A stretch of 64,000 bases of DNA, taken from the NCBI GenBank assembly GCA_036771835.1, contig DAIPGN010000010.1, forward strand, positions 34,264-98,263, given 5' to 3'. The translations under genes and the position numbers were made by a program. The DNA comes from UBA4877 sp002399285. GTDB taxonomy: Bacteria; Bacillota; Thermoanaerobacteria; Thermoanaerobacterales; UBA4877. How positions within the stretch are numbered: the stretch's first letter is position 1; the number at the start of each line of letters is the position of its first letter. Positions 8,733 through 16,693 of this stretch are shown here, piece by piece. Below the pieces are notes generated by a model that was given only the letters and a program-made list of their open reading frames with translations, made no database searches and had not been told where the DNA came from.

Positions 8733-8764
8733 TAAAAAAACAGGTGATGCCGATCGCTTCACCT
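8733..8764 (-). terminator. Intrinsic terminator of the pyr operon
   Basis: On the minus strand AGGTGA (8764-8759) and TCACCT (8747-8742) close a hairpin that is followed by seven T. It begins within the pyrE stop codon. Confidence 0.75.
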
Positions 8765-9338
8765 ATTTTGGCAATTGCCTGCTCCCCGGCTTTATATATG
8801 GAACTCCCTGGCTGCAAAGAGGGCATTCATCGGGGCTGTAGGTATCGAAGTCCATGATGACCAGAGGCTTAAACGGAACGCCCAGGTCGATGCTGCCGCC
8901 GCTCCTGTCCACTATGGACGTGGCCCCTACGACAACGCCGCCGTATACGCGTGCCATGTCTATGACCTCTTTAGTCGTCCCGCCCGTAGTGGTGACGTCC
9001 TCTACGACCAGCACCCTCTCGCCCTTCTTTATCTCAAACCCCCGCCTCAATGTGAACGCTCCGTTTTCCCTTTCGGCGAAGATACTCCTTACCCCAAGGC
9101 TTTTAGCCACCTCGTAGGACACCAGTATACCGCCCACGGCCGGGCCGACGACCACGTCCACCCCTTTATCTATGAAGCTGGCCGCCATCGCGCCGCATAT
9201 CTCCTCGCACTCTTTGGGATGCTGGGTCACCTTGGCGCACTGTACGTATTTATCGGAGTGAACGCCGGACGTCAGCAGAAAGTGTCCCTGCAGCAGCGCT
9301 CCCGTCTCCGTGAGTATATCTATTATATTTCCCGTCAT
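8763..9338 (-). CDS. pyrE: Orotate phosphoribosyltransferase
   Basis: A 191-residue PyrE that converts orotate and PRPP to OMP. The PRPP-binding loop is VLVVEDVTTTGGTTKEVID and the catalytic flexible loop includes RRGFEIKKGERV. The C-terminus (DECPLCSQGVPYIKPGS) marks the longer PyrE subtype found in many Clostridia and Thermus relatives. It is the last gene of the pyr operon and starts 34 bp after pyrK. The usual intervening pyrD is absent. Confidence 0.95.
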   Translation of the reverse strand: MTGNIIDILTETGALLQGHFLLTSGVHSDKYVQCAKVTQHPKECEEICGAMAASFIDKGVDVVVGPAVGGILVSYEVAKSLGVRSIFAERENGAFTLRRGFEIKKGERVLVVEDVTTTGGTTKEVIDMARVYGGVVVGATSIVDRSGGSIDLGVPFKPLVIMDFDTYSPDECPLCSQGVPYIKPGSRQLPK

Positions 9339-9372
9339 ATTTATCTTCTCCCCGTGTTATATTATTTACCCT

Positions 9373-10131
9373 CTACATTTCGACCTTATCGAGATCAAAG
9401 ACCGGTCCGTCCTTGCATACTCTCTTATATGTCCGGCTGCCGCCGTCTGCGACCATGATGCTGCAGACCATGCATGCGCCTAAGCCGCAGCCCATACTCT
9501 CCTCAAAGGAAGCCTCCGCCGGTATGCCCAGCCTGTCCGTTATGCGCTTTAAGCTCTTTATCATCGCCTTGGGGCCGCAGGCGTATATCCTGTCGTAGGT
9601 CCTCTCCCGCAGCTTCTCTGAAAGCAGCTTTGTGACGTCTCCGCGATATCCGCATGCGCCGGTCATAGTCGCTATGCTGACATCATATCCGTCGAAACAG
9701 TCCAATGCAAAGGGCTTGTCATTGAAGCCAAGGTATACGTCGGTATCTCCGTCTAAGCGCTGCGTAAGGTAAACCAGCGGGGCCAGGCCTATGCCGCCGC
9801 CCACGACCGCCGTCCTGCCGCCTATGACGTCAAAGCCGTTGCCCAGCGGGCCCATTACATCAAGCATCCCGCCCGCAGGCATCTTTCTCATTATGCCGGT
9901 GCCCATTCCCTTTACCTTATAGAGCAGCTCTATGCCGCCGTCCGTGACTCCGCTTATGCTGAACGGCCTGCGCAGCAGATATGCGCCGTCGTCTATGAGG
10001 ATATGGACAAACTGGCCCGGCCCGGCCTCCTGCGCTATGTCCGGCGCCTCTATCCCCATCCTGTATATTCCCTCGGATATTTCCTCATTATATAAGATCC
10101 TGCCGGTCTTTTCGGCTGTTTGCAAAAGCAT
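9373..10131 (-). CDS. pyrK: Dihydroorotate dehydrogenase electron-transfer subunit
   Basis: A 252-residue PyrK flavoprotein with the FAD-binding RRPFSISGV, the NAD-binding GGGIGLAPLV and a C-terminal 2Fe-2S cysteine set in MGCGLGACMVC plus RVCKDGP. PyrK passes electrons from the type 1B dihydroorotate dehydrogenase PyrD to NAD. GGGAGGAG lies 7 nt before the ATG, and the gene overlaps pyrF by 44 bp. No pyrD follows it, so its catalytic partner must be encoded elsewhere or PyrK serves another partner. Confidence 0.95.
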   Translation of the reverse strand: MLLQTAEKTGRILYNEEISEGIYRMGIEAPDIAQEAGPGQFVHILIDDGAYLLRRPFSISGVTDGGIELLYKVKGMGTGIMRKMPAGGMLDVMGPLGNGFDVIGGRTAVVGGGIGLAPLVYLTQRLDGDTDVYLGFNDKPFALDCFDGYDVSIATMTGACGYRGDVTKLLSEKLRERTYDRIYACGPKAMIKSLKRITDRLGIPAEASFEESMGCGLGACMVCSIMVADGGSRTYKRVCKDGPVFDLDKVEM

Positions 10132-10945
10132 CGCTTATCTCCTCCCTCATCCTTAATACCTCGTCTCGTGCCGCGTCCCTGTAGTCTCTTCCGCTTTTCC
10201 TGTATGCCAGCAGCACCTTCCTGGAGGAATTTATCAGTATCCCCCGCTCGTTGCCGTCCAGCGCGGCCGCTATGTCTCCCGCGGTCCCTCCCTGCGCGCC
10301 GTAGCCCGGAATGAGCAAAAAGCATTCTTTCATGATCGATCTTATCCTTCTAAGTTCCCCGGGGTATGTCGCCCCGGCCACCCCGCCTATCCTCGAATAC
10401 TCCCCGTCCATATAGCCCTTTCCCCATGCCGTGACCTTTTGCGCGACCGCCTCATAGAGAGGCCGCCCTTCCGTCATGAGGTTCTGTATGTCCGCGCAGC
10501 CCTTATTGGAGGTCTTCACCAGAACGAATGCCCCCTTATCATACCTGCCGCAGTCCTCGAAGAAGGGCTGCAGGGAGTCGTATCCCAGATACGGGTTTAG
10601 CGTCACAAAGTCGATGCAGTCCTTGGAAAGGTACGCCTTGGAATAGCTGGCGGCGGTATCTCCTATGTCGCCCCTCTTTACGTCCGCTATTACGATGAAG
10701 CCCTTCTCCTTGGCGTACTCCGCGGCATCAAAGAAATCCGCCATGCCCCGTAGGCCCCTCTCCTCATACATGGCAATCTGTATCTTCACCGCCGCGACGG
10801 CACCGCACAGCGCGTCCATGATGCCCCTGTTGAATTCGGCGACCTCCGTCACCCCTTGGGGCAGATAGCCGGTCTTGGTGTCCAGGCCGATGACCGAAGG
10901 ATTGCCGGTCCTATCTATACCCTCCGCTAATCTCTGCATAAGCAT
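10088..10945 (-). CDS. pyrF: Orotidine 5'-phosphate decarboxylase, type 2
   Basis: A 285-residue OMP decarboxylase that makes UMP. It is the longer type 2 form, with catalytic residues in GFIVIADVKRGDIGDTAASY and the phosphate-binding part in LIPGYGAQGGTAGD. AAGGAG precedes the ATG. It overlaps both pyrC (35 bp) and pyrK (44 bp), so the operon is tightly coupled. It appears intact and full length. Confidence 0.95.
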   Translation of the reverse strand: MLMQRLAEGIDRTGNPSVIGLDTKTGYLPQGVTEVAEFNRGIMDALCGAVAAVKIQIAMYEERGLRGMADFFDAAEYAKEKGFIVIADVKRGDIGDTAASYSKAYLSKDCIDFVTLNPYLGYDSLQPFFEDCGRYDKGAFVLVKTSNKGCADIQNLMTEGRPLYEAVAQKVTAWGKGYMDGEYSRIGGVAGATYPGELRRIRSIMKECFLLIPGYGAQGGTAGDIAAALDGNERGILINSSRKVLLAYRKSGRDYRDAARDEVLRMREEISDAFANSRKDRQDLI

Positions 10946-12170
10946 AGGATCCGCTCCTTTCCCATGCGACCTCGCCAGAAGCTATGGTGCACATCACCGT
11001 TCCCGTAAGGGTGCTGCCTAGGAATGGATTGTTGCTTTCGGAGATCATCCCGTCCAGCGTGAATTCCCTATCCATATCGGCTATCACTATATCGGCCCGG
11101 CCGCCCTCCTCCATCCTTACCGGCTTTTGCCCCAGTATCTCTGCGGGCCTTACCGACATCAGCCTGACCAGGTCCTTTATCCCTATTACGCCCTCGCCCA
11201 AAAGATAGGTGGCGATGATGGGGAACGCAGTCTCTATGCCGGATATGCCAAAGTCCGCCTTGGCAAACTCCGTATTTTTGACTACCTTGGACTTCGGCCT
11301 GTGGTCGGATGATATGGCGTCTATCCTGCCCTGCCTTACCGCGTCCCTGAGCGCCTCGACGTCGTTTCTCCCTCTCAGGGGCGGGTTTATCTTGAGCGTG
11401 GTATCATAATCTCCCATCTCGCTCTCGTCCAATACCAGATGATAGGGAGTGACGTCGGCGGTTATCGGCGCGCCCTGCTCCCGTCCCCGGCATAGGTCTT
11501 CGAGCGATGCTGCGGTGCTCATATCCATTATGTGGACGGGCACTCCTTCCCGCTCGGACAGCACGGCCATGATATTTATCAATATCTCCTCGATCTCGGC
11601 GGGAATACCGGCCAGGCCGTAGAGCGTGGAATAATTGCCCTCATTCATCAGGCCGCCGCAGTCCTCCGGCATGAACATGAGAGGAACGCCGGCAAGCCGC
11701 GCGTATCTCAGGGCCTTGGACGCAAAGACAGGGTCCTTAATGCCGCTCACATCGGAAAGAGCGGCAGCGCCCGCCCCGGCAATCTTCCCCATCTCCGAGA
11801 GTTCCTCGCCCTTCAGGCCCTTGGATATCCCGCCTATGGGAAAGACCTCTATGGGCAGACCGCGGTACTTATCCCTTATATACCTTATCCCCATCTCGCC
11901 GTCTATGGGAGGATCGCTGTCGGGAAGCAGCGCCACCCTTGTGTAGCCTCCCGCGAGCGCCGCCCTTGCCAGCGTCGCCGGAGCATCCCCCTGATGGGCG
12001 TGCATCTCCACAAAGGAGGGCATGACCGTGAGCCCCTCGGCGTCTATTACCCGGTCAGCATCCGCATCGATATGCCCTATCCGGGTTATCCTGCCGTCCT
12101 CTATCAGCACGTCCGCCTTTATCTCCTTGCGGTCATCAGCAACACAGCCGTTTTTGATAAGAATACTCAT
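10911..12170 (-). CDS. pyrC: Dihydroorotase
   Basis: A 419-residue type I dihydroorotase of the amidohydrolase superfamily that cyclises carbamoyl aspartate. The metal motif is VEMHAHQGDAPAT where most members read DxHxH, later metal ligands are in IHIMDMST, and the catalytic Asp is in AISSDHRPKS. The first metal-binding pair therefore reads E-M-H-A-H rather than D-x-H-x-H. GGAGGGAG precedes the ATG. It overlaps pyrB by 35 bp. Confidence 0.92.
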   Translation of the reverse strand: MSILIKNGCVADDRKEIKADVLIEDGRITRIGHIDADADRVIDAEGLTVMPSFVEMHAHQGDAPATLARAALAGGYTRVALLPDSDPPIDGEMGIRYIRDKYRGLPIEVFPIGGISKGLKGEELSEMGKIAGAGAAALSDVSGIKDPVFASKALRYARLAGVPLMFMPEDCGGLMNEGNYSTLYGLAGIPAEIEEILINIMAVLSEREGVPVHIMDMSTAASLEDLCRGREQGAPITADVTPYHLVLDESEMGDYDTTLKINPPLRGRNDVEALRDAVRQGRIDAISSDHRPKSKVVKNTEFAKADFGISGIETAFPIIATYLLGEGVIGIKDLVRLMSVRPAEILGQKPVRMEEGGRADIVIADMDREFTLDGMISESNNPFLGSTLTGTVMCTIASGEVAWERSGSYAYAEISGGYR

Positions 12171-13074
12171 TGGTCTCCCTCCCTATGGTTTTTAGTACCG
12201 CCATCCTTACGGCGACCCCCATGGTGACCTGTTCCTCTATCACCGAAGCGGGCGACGAAGCGATATCGTAGTCTATCTCCACTCCCCTGTTCATCGGGCC
12301 GGGATGCATTATCAGGGCACCCGGCCTGGCCAGGCCCGCTCTCTCCTTCGTGATCCCGTAAAACTTGGAATACTCCGAGAGGGAAGGTATAAACCCGCCC
12401 GCCTGTCTCTCCAGCTGTACCCTGAGCGCCATTATAACGTCCGCATCGTACGCCGCCTCTTCCACGCTGCCGCATACCTCTGCGCCCATCGACCCCACTC
12501 CGGCGGGTATCATGGTAGGCGGCCCGGACACGCGCACGCTTGCCCCCAGCTTAGTTAGCCCGAATATATTGGACCGCGCCACCCTGCTGTGCAGTATGTC
12601 TCCGACTATGGCAACCTTAAGTCCTTCTATCCTTCCCCTCTCCTTGAGCATCGTAAGCATATCCAAGAGCGCCTGGGTGGGATGTTCGTTTATGCCGTCC
12701 CCTCCGTTTATCACGGAAGCCCCGCAAAACCGCGCGGCCAGATGCGCTGCGCCCGTCATCGGATGCCGCATCGCTATATAGTCTATTCCCATGCTCTCCA
12801 GCGTTCTCACCGTATCTATCAGCGACTCGCCCTTTTTCACGCTGCTCGTGGAAGTCTCCACGGATATCACCCTCATACCCAGATTCTTGGCCGCCATCTC
12901 GAAGGATGCCCTCGTCCTGGTGCTGGGCTCATAGAAGAGCGTCACCATCGTCCTGTCCGCAAACTCATCCGTATAGTTTCTGTCCACCACGTTCTTGTAC
13001 TGCCTCAGACCCTCGTCCAGTATTTCCTCTATCTCAGTCCTGCTCAAATCCCTCAGTCCCAATAGATCCTTCAT
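12136..13074 (-). CDS. pyrB: Aspartate carbamoyltransferase catalytic subunit
   Basis: A 312-residue PyrB that joins carbamoyl phosphate and aspartate. The carbamoyl-phosphate site FYEPSTRTRASFEMA, the HPTQALLDM motif and the aspartate-binding HPGPMNRGVEI are visible. No regulatory pyrI is present. GGAGGGG lies 8 nt before the ATG. It is the first gene of the pyr operon, downstream of the attenuator leader. Confidence 0.96.
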   Translation of the reverse strand: MKDLLGLRDLSRTEIEEILDEGLRQYKNVVDRNYTDEFADRTMVTLFYEPSTRTRASFEMAAKNLGMRVISVETSTSSVKKGESLIDTVRTLESMGIDYIAMRHPMTGAAHLAARFCGASVINGGDGINEHPTQALLDMLTMLKERGRIEGLKVAIVGDILHSRVARSNIFGLTKLGASVRVSGPPTMIPAGVGSMGAEVCGSVEEAAYDADVIMALRVQLERQAGGFIPSLSEYSKFYGITKERAGLARPGALIMHPGPMNRGVEIDYDIASSPASVIEEQVTMGVAVRMAVLKTIGRETNEYSYQKRLCC

Positions 13075-13096
13075 TCAATTATCCCCTCCATGATAT

Positions 13097-13139
13097 AAAA
13101 AAATAGGATAGACCGCTCTTTAAGCAAATCTATCCTATT
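13097..13139 (-). terminator. Attenuator terminator of the pyr leader
   Basis: On the minus strand an 11-bp perfect stem pairs AATAGGATAGA with TCTATCCTATT around a 16-nt loop and is followed by seven T. It lies between the leader peptide stop and the pyrB ribosome binding site. The leader also has a short competing hairpin, TATCC / GGATA, which would occupy part of the 5' arm. Confidence 0.88.
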
Positions 13140-13159
13140 CAGGGATATATTTTCACCAT
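13139..13159 (-). CDS. Putative pyr leader peptide MVKIYP
   Basis: A 6-codon frame, ATG GTG AAA ATA TAT CCC then TGA, has a perfect AAGGAGG ribosome binding site 8 nt upstream (13168-13174). Its stop codon abuts the 5' arm of the attenuator stem, so a ribosome there would mask the terminator. Its ribosome binding site is only a few bases from the PyrR-binding loop. Translation is inferred, not shown. Confidence 0.6.
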   Translation of the reverse strand: MVKIYP

Positions 13160-13174
13160 TAATAATACCTCCTT

Positions 13175-13200
13175 CTTAGCCTCTCCGGGCTAAATTAAAG
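13175..13200 (-). promoter_or_regulatory. PyrR-binding loop in the pyr leader RNA
   Basis: The leader RNA reads CTTTAATTTAG then CCCGGAGAGGCTAAGAAGG. This closely matches the PyrR anti-antiterminator loop known from Bacillus (AGnCCnGAGAGGCUnnnAAGG). UMP-bound PyrR would bind here and favour termination. Confidence 0.85.
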
Positions 13201-13244
13201 TATGGCAGGCATTTAATAAGCCTCACTCATATTCGATTAGTGTA

Positions 13245-13273
13245 AGTATATCACACATGACCCCATCTGTAAA
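13245..13273 (-). promoter_or_regulatory. Promoter of the pyr operon
   Basis: On the minus strand TTTACA (13268-13273) and TATACT (13245-13250) are 17 bp apart, a near-consensus sigma-A promoter. Transcription would start near 13238, about 165 nt before pyrB. Confidence 0.8.
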
Positions 13274-13300
13274 TAAATTTTTTATCCCGGATGGTATCCA

Positions 13301-14218
13301 TTATCTGTTGACAGATCGTGCCATCCTTATATAAGTATGACGAATCCCTCTGATAGCAGTGCCGTATGTCTTGATATTTTCAGGCAGTGCCATACCCAGA
13401 TAACCTGAGTCTCCAATATGATGAATATCGGTCCCCGCCATTTTGCACATCAAAGCGATCTCCCTGATCGTATCCGGTTCCGCACCTTCCTGCGAAGTTC
13501 CTATAGAAGTCAATGTTGCCGCGCCTAGTTTATGTGCATAAGCAATAAGTTCTTTGGCAATATCAAGAGTTATCCCCGGTACGGTCCCAGGGGCAGGAAT
13601 AAGGATCACATCGGCGCCGGACCTTACGAATTCATCAATATCATCTTTAGTTATAATGTTATCTCCCGCTTCGGAGAGGACACATGCAGCGTGCATTTTA
13701 CCGGCGCAAAGAATTATGTCGTCACCGACGACGGCACTGATTTCTTTTAAAGCTTTGGCAATCTGTGCATTTCCAACGCCGATCCCGGGGTTACCGGTTA
13801 TAAGTATCAGCTTTATGCCTAAGTCTCTTGCTTTTATAGCGTTTTCTGCAGTAGCTTTTCTGCCTTCATTAAACTTTAATTCGGGCAGTTCAAGCCCAAT
13901 GCTTTCGGATACGGGCTCTAAATTTATCCCTAATGGTCTGCCTACAAGGCGTTTGAGTTCCGCAACTGCTTCCGGACCCTGCTCTATAGGAATACCTCTG
14001 ATAACGGGGTTATTTACATCAAGCATATTCAATAATATAATATCCGCACCCATCGCCGCTGCTAATTCTGCATCAGAAACTTGGTAAAGCATCGGATTGA
14101 GATGAGGGATGACCTCGCTCATTAAAACCCTTCCTTCACTCGCAATAATAGAGTCAAGGAGATCCCTTTTATTTATGTTTTTAAAATCTGAAGCTGCCAA
14201 GTCTAAAAATCTTTTCAT
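13301..14218 (-). CDS. Barrel-like protein of unknown function in a PTS operon
   Basis: A 305-residue soluble protein. I do not recognise its function with confidence. Alternating hydrophobic strands ending in glycine-rich turns (IILLNMLDV, KLILITGNPGIGVGN, DVILIPAPGTVPGIT, ATLTSIGTSQEG) suggest a TIM barrel with phosphate-binding turns. It resembles proteins seen beside PTS genes in Firmicutes that carry only a domain-of-unknown-function label (possibly DUF7916). GAGGAG precedes the ATG. It is the last gene of the LicT-controlled operon and follows cutC, so a role in breaking down the imported phosphorylated substrate is the best inference. Confidence 0.65.
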   Translation of the reverse strand: MKRFLDLAASDFKNINKRDLLDSIIASEGRVLMSEVIPHLNPMLYQVSDAELAAAMGADIILLNMLDVNNPVIRGIPIEQGPEAVAELKRLVGRPLGINLEPVSESIGLELPELKFNEGRKATAENAIKARDLGIKLILITGNPGIGVGNAQIAKALKEISAVVGDDIILCAGKMHAACVLSEAGDNIITKDDIDEFVRSGADVILIPAPGTVPGITLDIAKELIAYAHKLGAATLTSIGTSQEGAEPDTIREIALMCKMAGTDIHHIGDSGYLGMALPENIKTYGTAIRGIRHTYIRMARSVNR

Positions 14219-14313
14219 TTTTTATCATCTCCTCATATATTTGTTTAAGTTTGTATCCTGTTATTAAAAATTGCTCCTGACACATTATCGCCGATATATT
14301 AACTGTCATAAGC

Positions 14314-14342
14314 CATGAAATCTGCAAATTGCAGACTTCATG
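14314..14342 (-). repeat. Inverted repeat at the cutC stop codon
   Basis: CATGAAATCTGC and GCAGACTTCATG form a nearly complete 29-nt palindrome that overlaps the cutC stop. No T-tract follows, so it may be an mRNA-processing or stabilising hairpin between cutC and the last gene rather than a terminator. Confidence 0.45.
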
Positions 14343-15087
14343 ATTTAGAAAGTGAGTTTACCAACCTTTGAACAAGTTCCATATCGGCCACATCGTGATC
14401 CATCGTATGCGGGTCCTGAAGATATGAATAACTCACTCTATCCCCTATTGTCGTCGGATCGGTGCGATAATTTTTGCATGAAGAATGAACCTGGTAAATT
14501 CCTGTTTTAGTCATTATTTCTTTGGCATTATCCGCGTTTATCCCGCTGCCTGCTAAGATTTGAATCCGATCTCCAAATTTTAGCTGCAATAACCGGATCA
14601 GTTCAATCCCATCGATTGCGTTTGCCTCTTGCCCGCTGGTCAAAATCCGATCCACTTTGCAGGAGATCAATCCTTCCATGGTCTTTAGCGGATCGGGGCA
14701 AACGTCAAAAGCCCGATGAAAAACAGCTTCCTTCTGATAACCATGGACCAAGTCGACCATTGCTTTTGTCTTTTCAAGGTCCGCATTCTTATCGGCCTTT
14801 AAAAATCCAAATGCAATGCCATCCGCGCCATTCTCTAAAAAAATCTTTGCGTCTTCCATCATGATCATTGCTTCCGGTTCGTCATAGCAAAATCCAGCGG
14901 CACGCGGGCGAACCATACATACCACGTTCAATTTTGTCTCTTTTTTTACACGGATCAAAGATGCCAAACTTGGCGTCAATCCGCCGACACTCAAAGCGCT
15001 GTTAAGTTCAACGCGATCGGCACCGCCTTTATAAGCTGACAAACAGTCCTGATAACCTCCTGCACATACTTCAACAATTTTTTTCAT
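14338..15087 (-). CDS. cutC: CutC-family TIM-barrel protein
   Basis: A 249-residue CutC-family protein. The typical N-terminus MKKIVEVCAGGYQDCLSAYK, the conserved GGADRVELNSALSVGGLTPS, VCMVRPRAAGFCYDE, and the late FHRAFDVCPDP and ILTSGQEANAIDG are all present. The start at 15087 is chosen because it matches the family N-terminus and length; longer readings begin at a TTG without a ribosome binding site. CutC is annotated for copper handling in enterobacteria, but that role is weakly supported in Firmicutes. Here it sits between an M81 protein and an unknown barrel in a LicT/PTS operon, which points to carbohydrate or peptidyl-sugar catabolism (inference). Confidence 0.88.
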   Translation of the reverse strand: MKKIVEVCAGGYQDCLSAYKGGADRVELNSALSVGGLTPSLASLIRVKKETKLNVVCMVRPRAAGFCYDEPEAMIMMEDAKIFLENGADGIAFGFLKADKNADLEKTKAMVDLVHGYQKEAVFHRAFDVCPDPLKTMEGLISCKVDRILTSGQEANAIDGIELIRLLQLKFGDRIQILAGSGINADNAKEIMTKTGIYQVHSSCKNYRTDPTTIGDRVSYSYLQDPHTMDHDVADMELVQRLVNSLSKS

Positions 15088-15143
15088 AAAACATCCCGAC
15101 TTCATTATATTTAATACTAGAATACTGATATTCATGATAAAAA

Positions 15144-16610
15144 TCAATCAATATATCTTAAATCCCCACATTCATCCATCGGCCACATTGGTCTGTAAAT
15201 ACGTTTAAAAGGAATTCTTTCCGACCTCTGTACCGTTGGTCCGTCAGTAAGCGCCATAATATGATATGCTGTCTCAGGCACTAAATACGTATCAAGATAT
15301 CCCATTTTAACGACTACAATATCATAGTCATGAAATTCTAATCCGGCTTTGTGGAATTGATCCATATTGCCATATTGTATATTCGTATTTAGGACTATTA
15401 CATCAATAGAGGAATTATCAATATTTACCGTATATGCTTTGCCGACGATATGAGGCGGACTAAATAATCCATGCATTTCCTCACCTATTTGTTTCAACGT
15501 TCCTTCAATATGGACCGGAGCTGATAATTCATCTTCTCCCGCTCCTAAATCAATTGAAACACGATCTCCTTTTTTATACGGCTCCATTTGATTATATGTT
15601 TTTGGATCATTAATTCCCGCAACAAGTACTTTTTTCCCACATAGATCGGATTTTAATAATTCTCTTAAGATAACCGTATTTTGGCCGTATCCGCCTGCTC
15701 CGCAGTTATCTCCCGAATCAGTAATAACCGCCGTCTTCCCTGCGAAACCGACTGCTCTTTTTACGGATTCGGCAGGTTCATCAAAATTCCCGCTGAATTT
15801 AAATTCTGCTCTATGTGCCCAGGCATATTGCGAAATCTTGTCCGCAACCTTTTCACAGTATTGAATGTCCTGAGGCGTATTCGGTACGACTACGACCGCC
15901 GCTCCTAATTTATCATCGTCATGGCGTATATATCCCACGTGATAAGAATCCGAGAAAACCCGCGGGTCTTTTTCAGCCTCATCCAACATTGCGTTTATAG
16001 TCAACATAGGTTCCCTTGCTGAAACACTTCTTTCTCCGCCGACCATGATCGGTAATTTCCGGATAATCGGTTTCATTTCCCTTCTGTTTTCAAGCAGATC
16101 AATAAATTTTTCAGCAACTAGCCTTTCCGTACCTGCCTGATCCGAATGTGGGGATTCTCTGTAGCAGCGTACCAAATCAACATTTTCAGCTAATTCTTTG
16201 GTTATATTTCCATGCGGATCCATTACCAATGCAATAGGCATATATTGGCCCACAATTTCCCGGATTTTCTTAATAATATAATGTTCTCCGGAAACTTCAT
16301 CAAGATCCATTATCCCGCTTGCGCCATGAAGTTGAAGATATATCCCATCTATTCCATCCATATTATCCTTAATCGTCTTTATAATTTTATCGGCAATAAA
16401 ATCAAAAGCCTCACGCTTGATCATCCCATTCGGGTTAAGACGTGCATAAATTGCGGGAACCAACTCAATATTTTTTTTCTCAAAAATATCTTCAATATGC
16501 ATTGCTTTGATGCAATCATCACCATACAGCAGCAAAAATTCATCCAGATCTGCGACATGAGAAATATGTTCATTACATTCCGACGTAAAATGTGCTATTA
16601 ATACTTTCAT
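15144..16610 (-). CDS. M81-family (MlrC-like) metallohydrolase
   Basis: A 488-residue protein of the M81/MlrC family, known for hydrolysing linearised microcystin. The N-terminus MKVLIAHFTSECNEHI is typical. YLQLHGASGIMDLDEVSG, LVMDPHGNITKELAENVD and YRESPHSDQAGTERL carry the likely metal-binding Asp and His residues, and SGDNCGAGGYGQNTVILREL is a conserved C-terminal turn. No signal peptide is present, so it acts in the cytoplasm on something imported, most likely through the adjoining PTS. The ribosome binding site is unusually far (about 40 nt) from the ATG, with a hairpin between them. Confidence 0.87.
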   Translation of the reverse strand: MKVLIAHFTSECNEHISHVADLDEFLLLYGDDCIKAMHIEDIFEKKNIELVPAIYARLNPNGMIKREAFDFIADKIIKTIKDNMDGIDGIYLQLHGASGIMDLDEVSGEHYIIKKIREIVGQYMPIALVMDPHGNITKELAENVDLVRCYRESPHSDQAGTERLVAEKFIDLLENRREMKPIIRKLPIMVGGERSVSAREPMLTINAMLDEAEKDPRVFSDSYHVGYIRHDDDKLGAAVVVVPNTPQDIQYCEKVADKISQYAWAHRAEFKFSGNFDEPAESVKRAVGFAGKTAVITDSGDNCGAGGYGQNTVILRELLKSDLCGKKVLVAGINDPKTYNQMEPYKKGDRVSIDLGAGEDELSAPVHIEGTLKQIGEEMHGLFSPPHIVGKAYTVNIDNSSIDVIVLNTNIQYGNMDQFHKAGLEFHDYDIVVVKMGYLDTYLVPETAYHIMALTDGPTVQRSERIPFKRIYRPMWPMDECGDLRYID

Positions 16611-16657
16611 ATTTATTCGTATGATATTTATAGAAGCAAAATATCATACCCTCCTTT
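16611..16657 (-). promoter_or_regulatory. Ribosome binding site separated from the start codon by a hairpin (M81 gene)
   Basis: On the minus strand AAAGGAGG is followed by a perfect 9-bp stem ATGATATTT / AAATATCAT with a 9-nt loop, then 10 nt, then the ATG. The linear distance is about 40 nt; folding would reduce it to about 13 nt. The EIIBC gene has the same layout. Confidence 0.65.
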
Positions 16658-16693
16658 CTTTTTAAATTAGTGATTTATAAACTGATGTCAACT

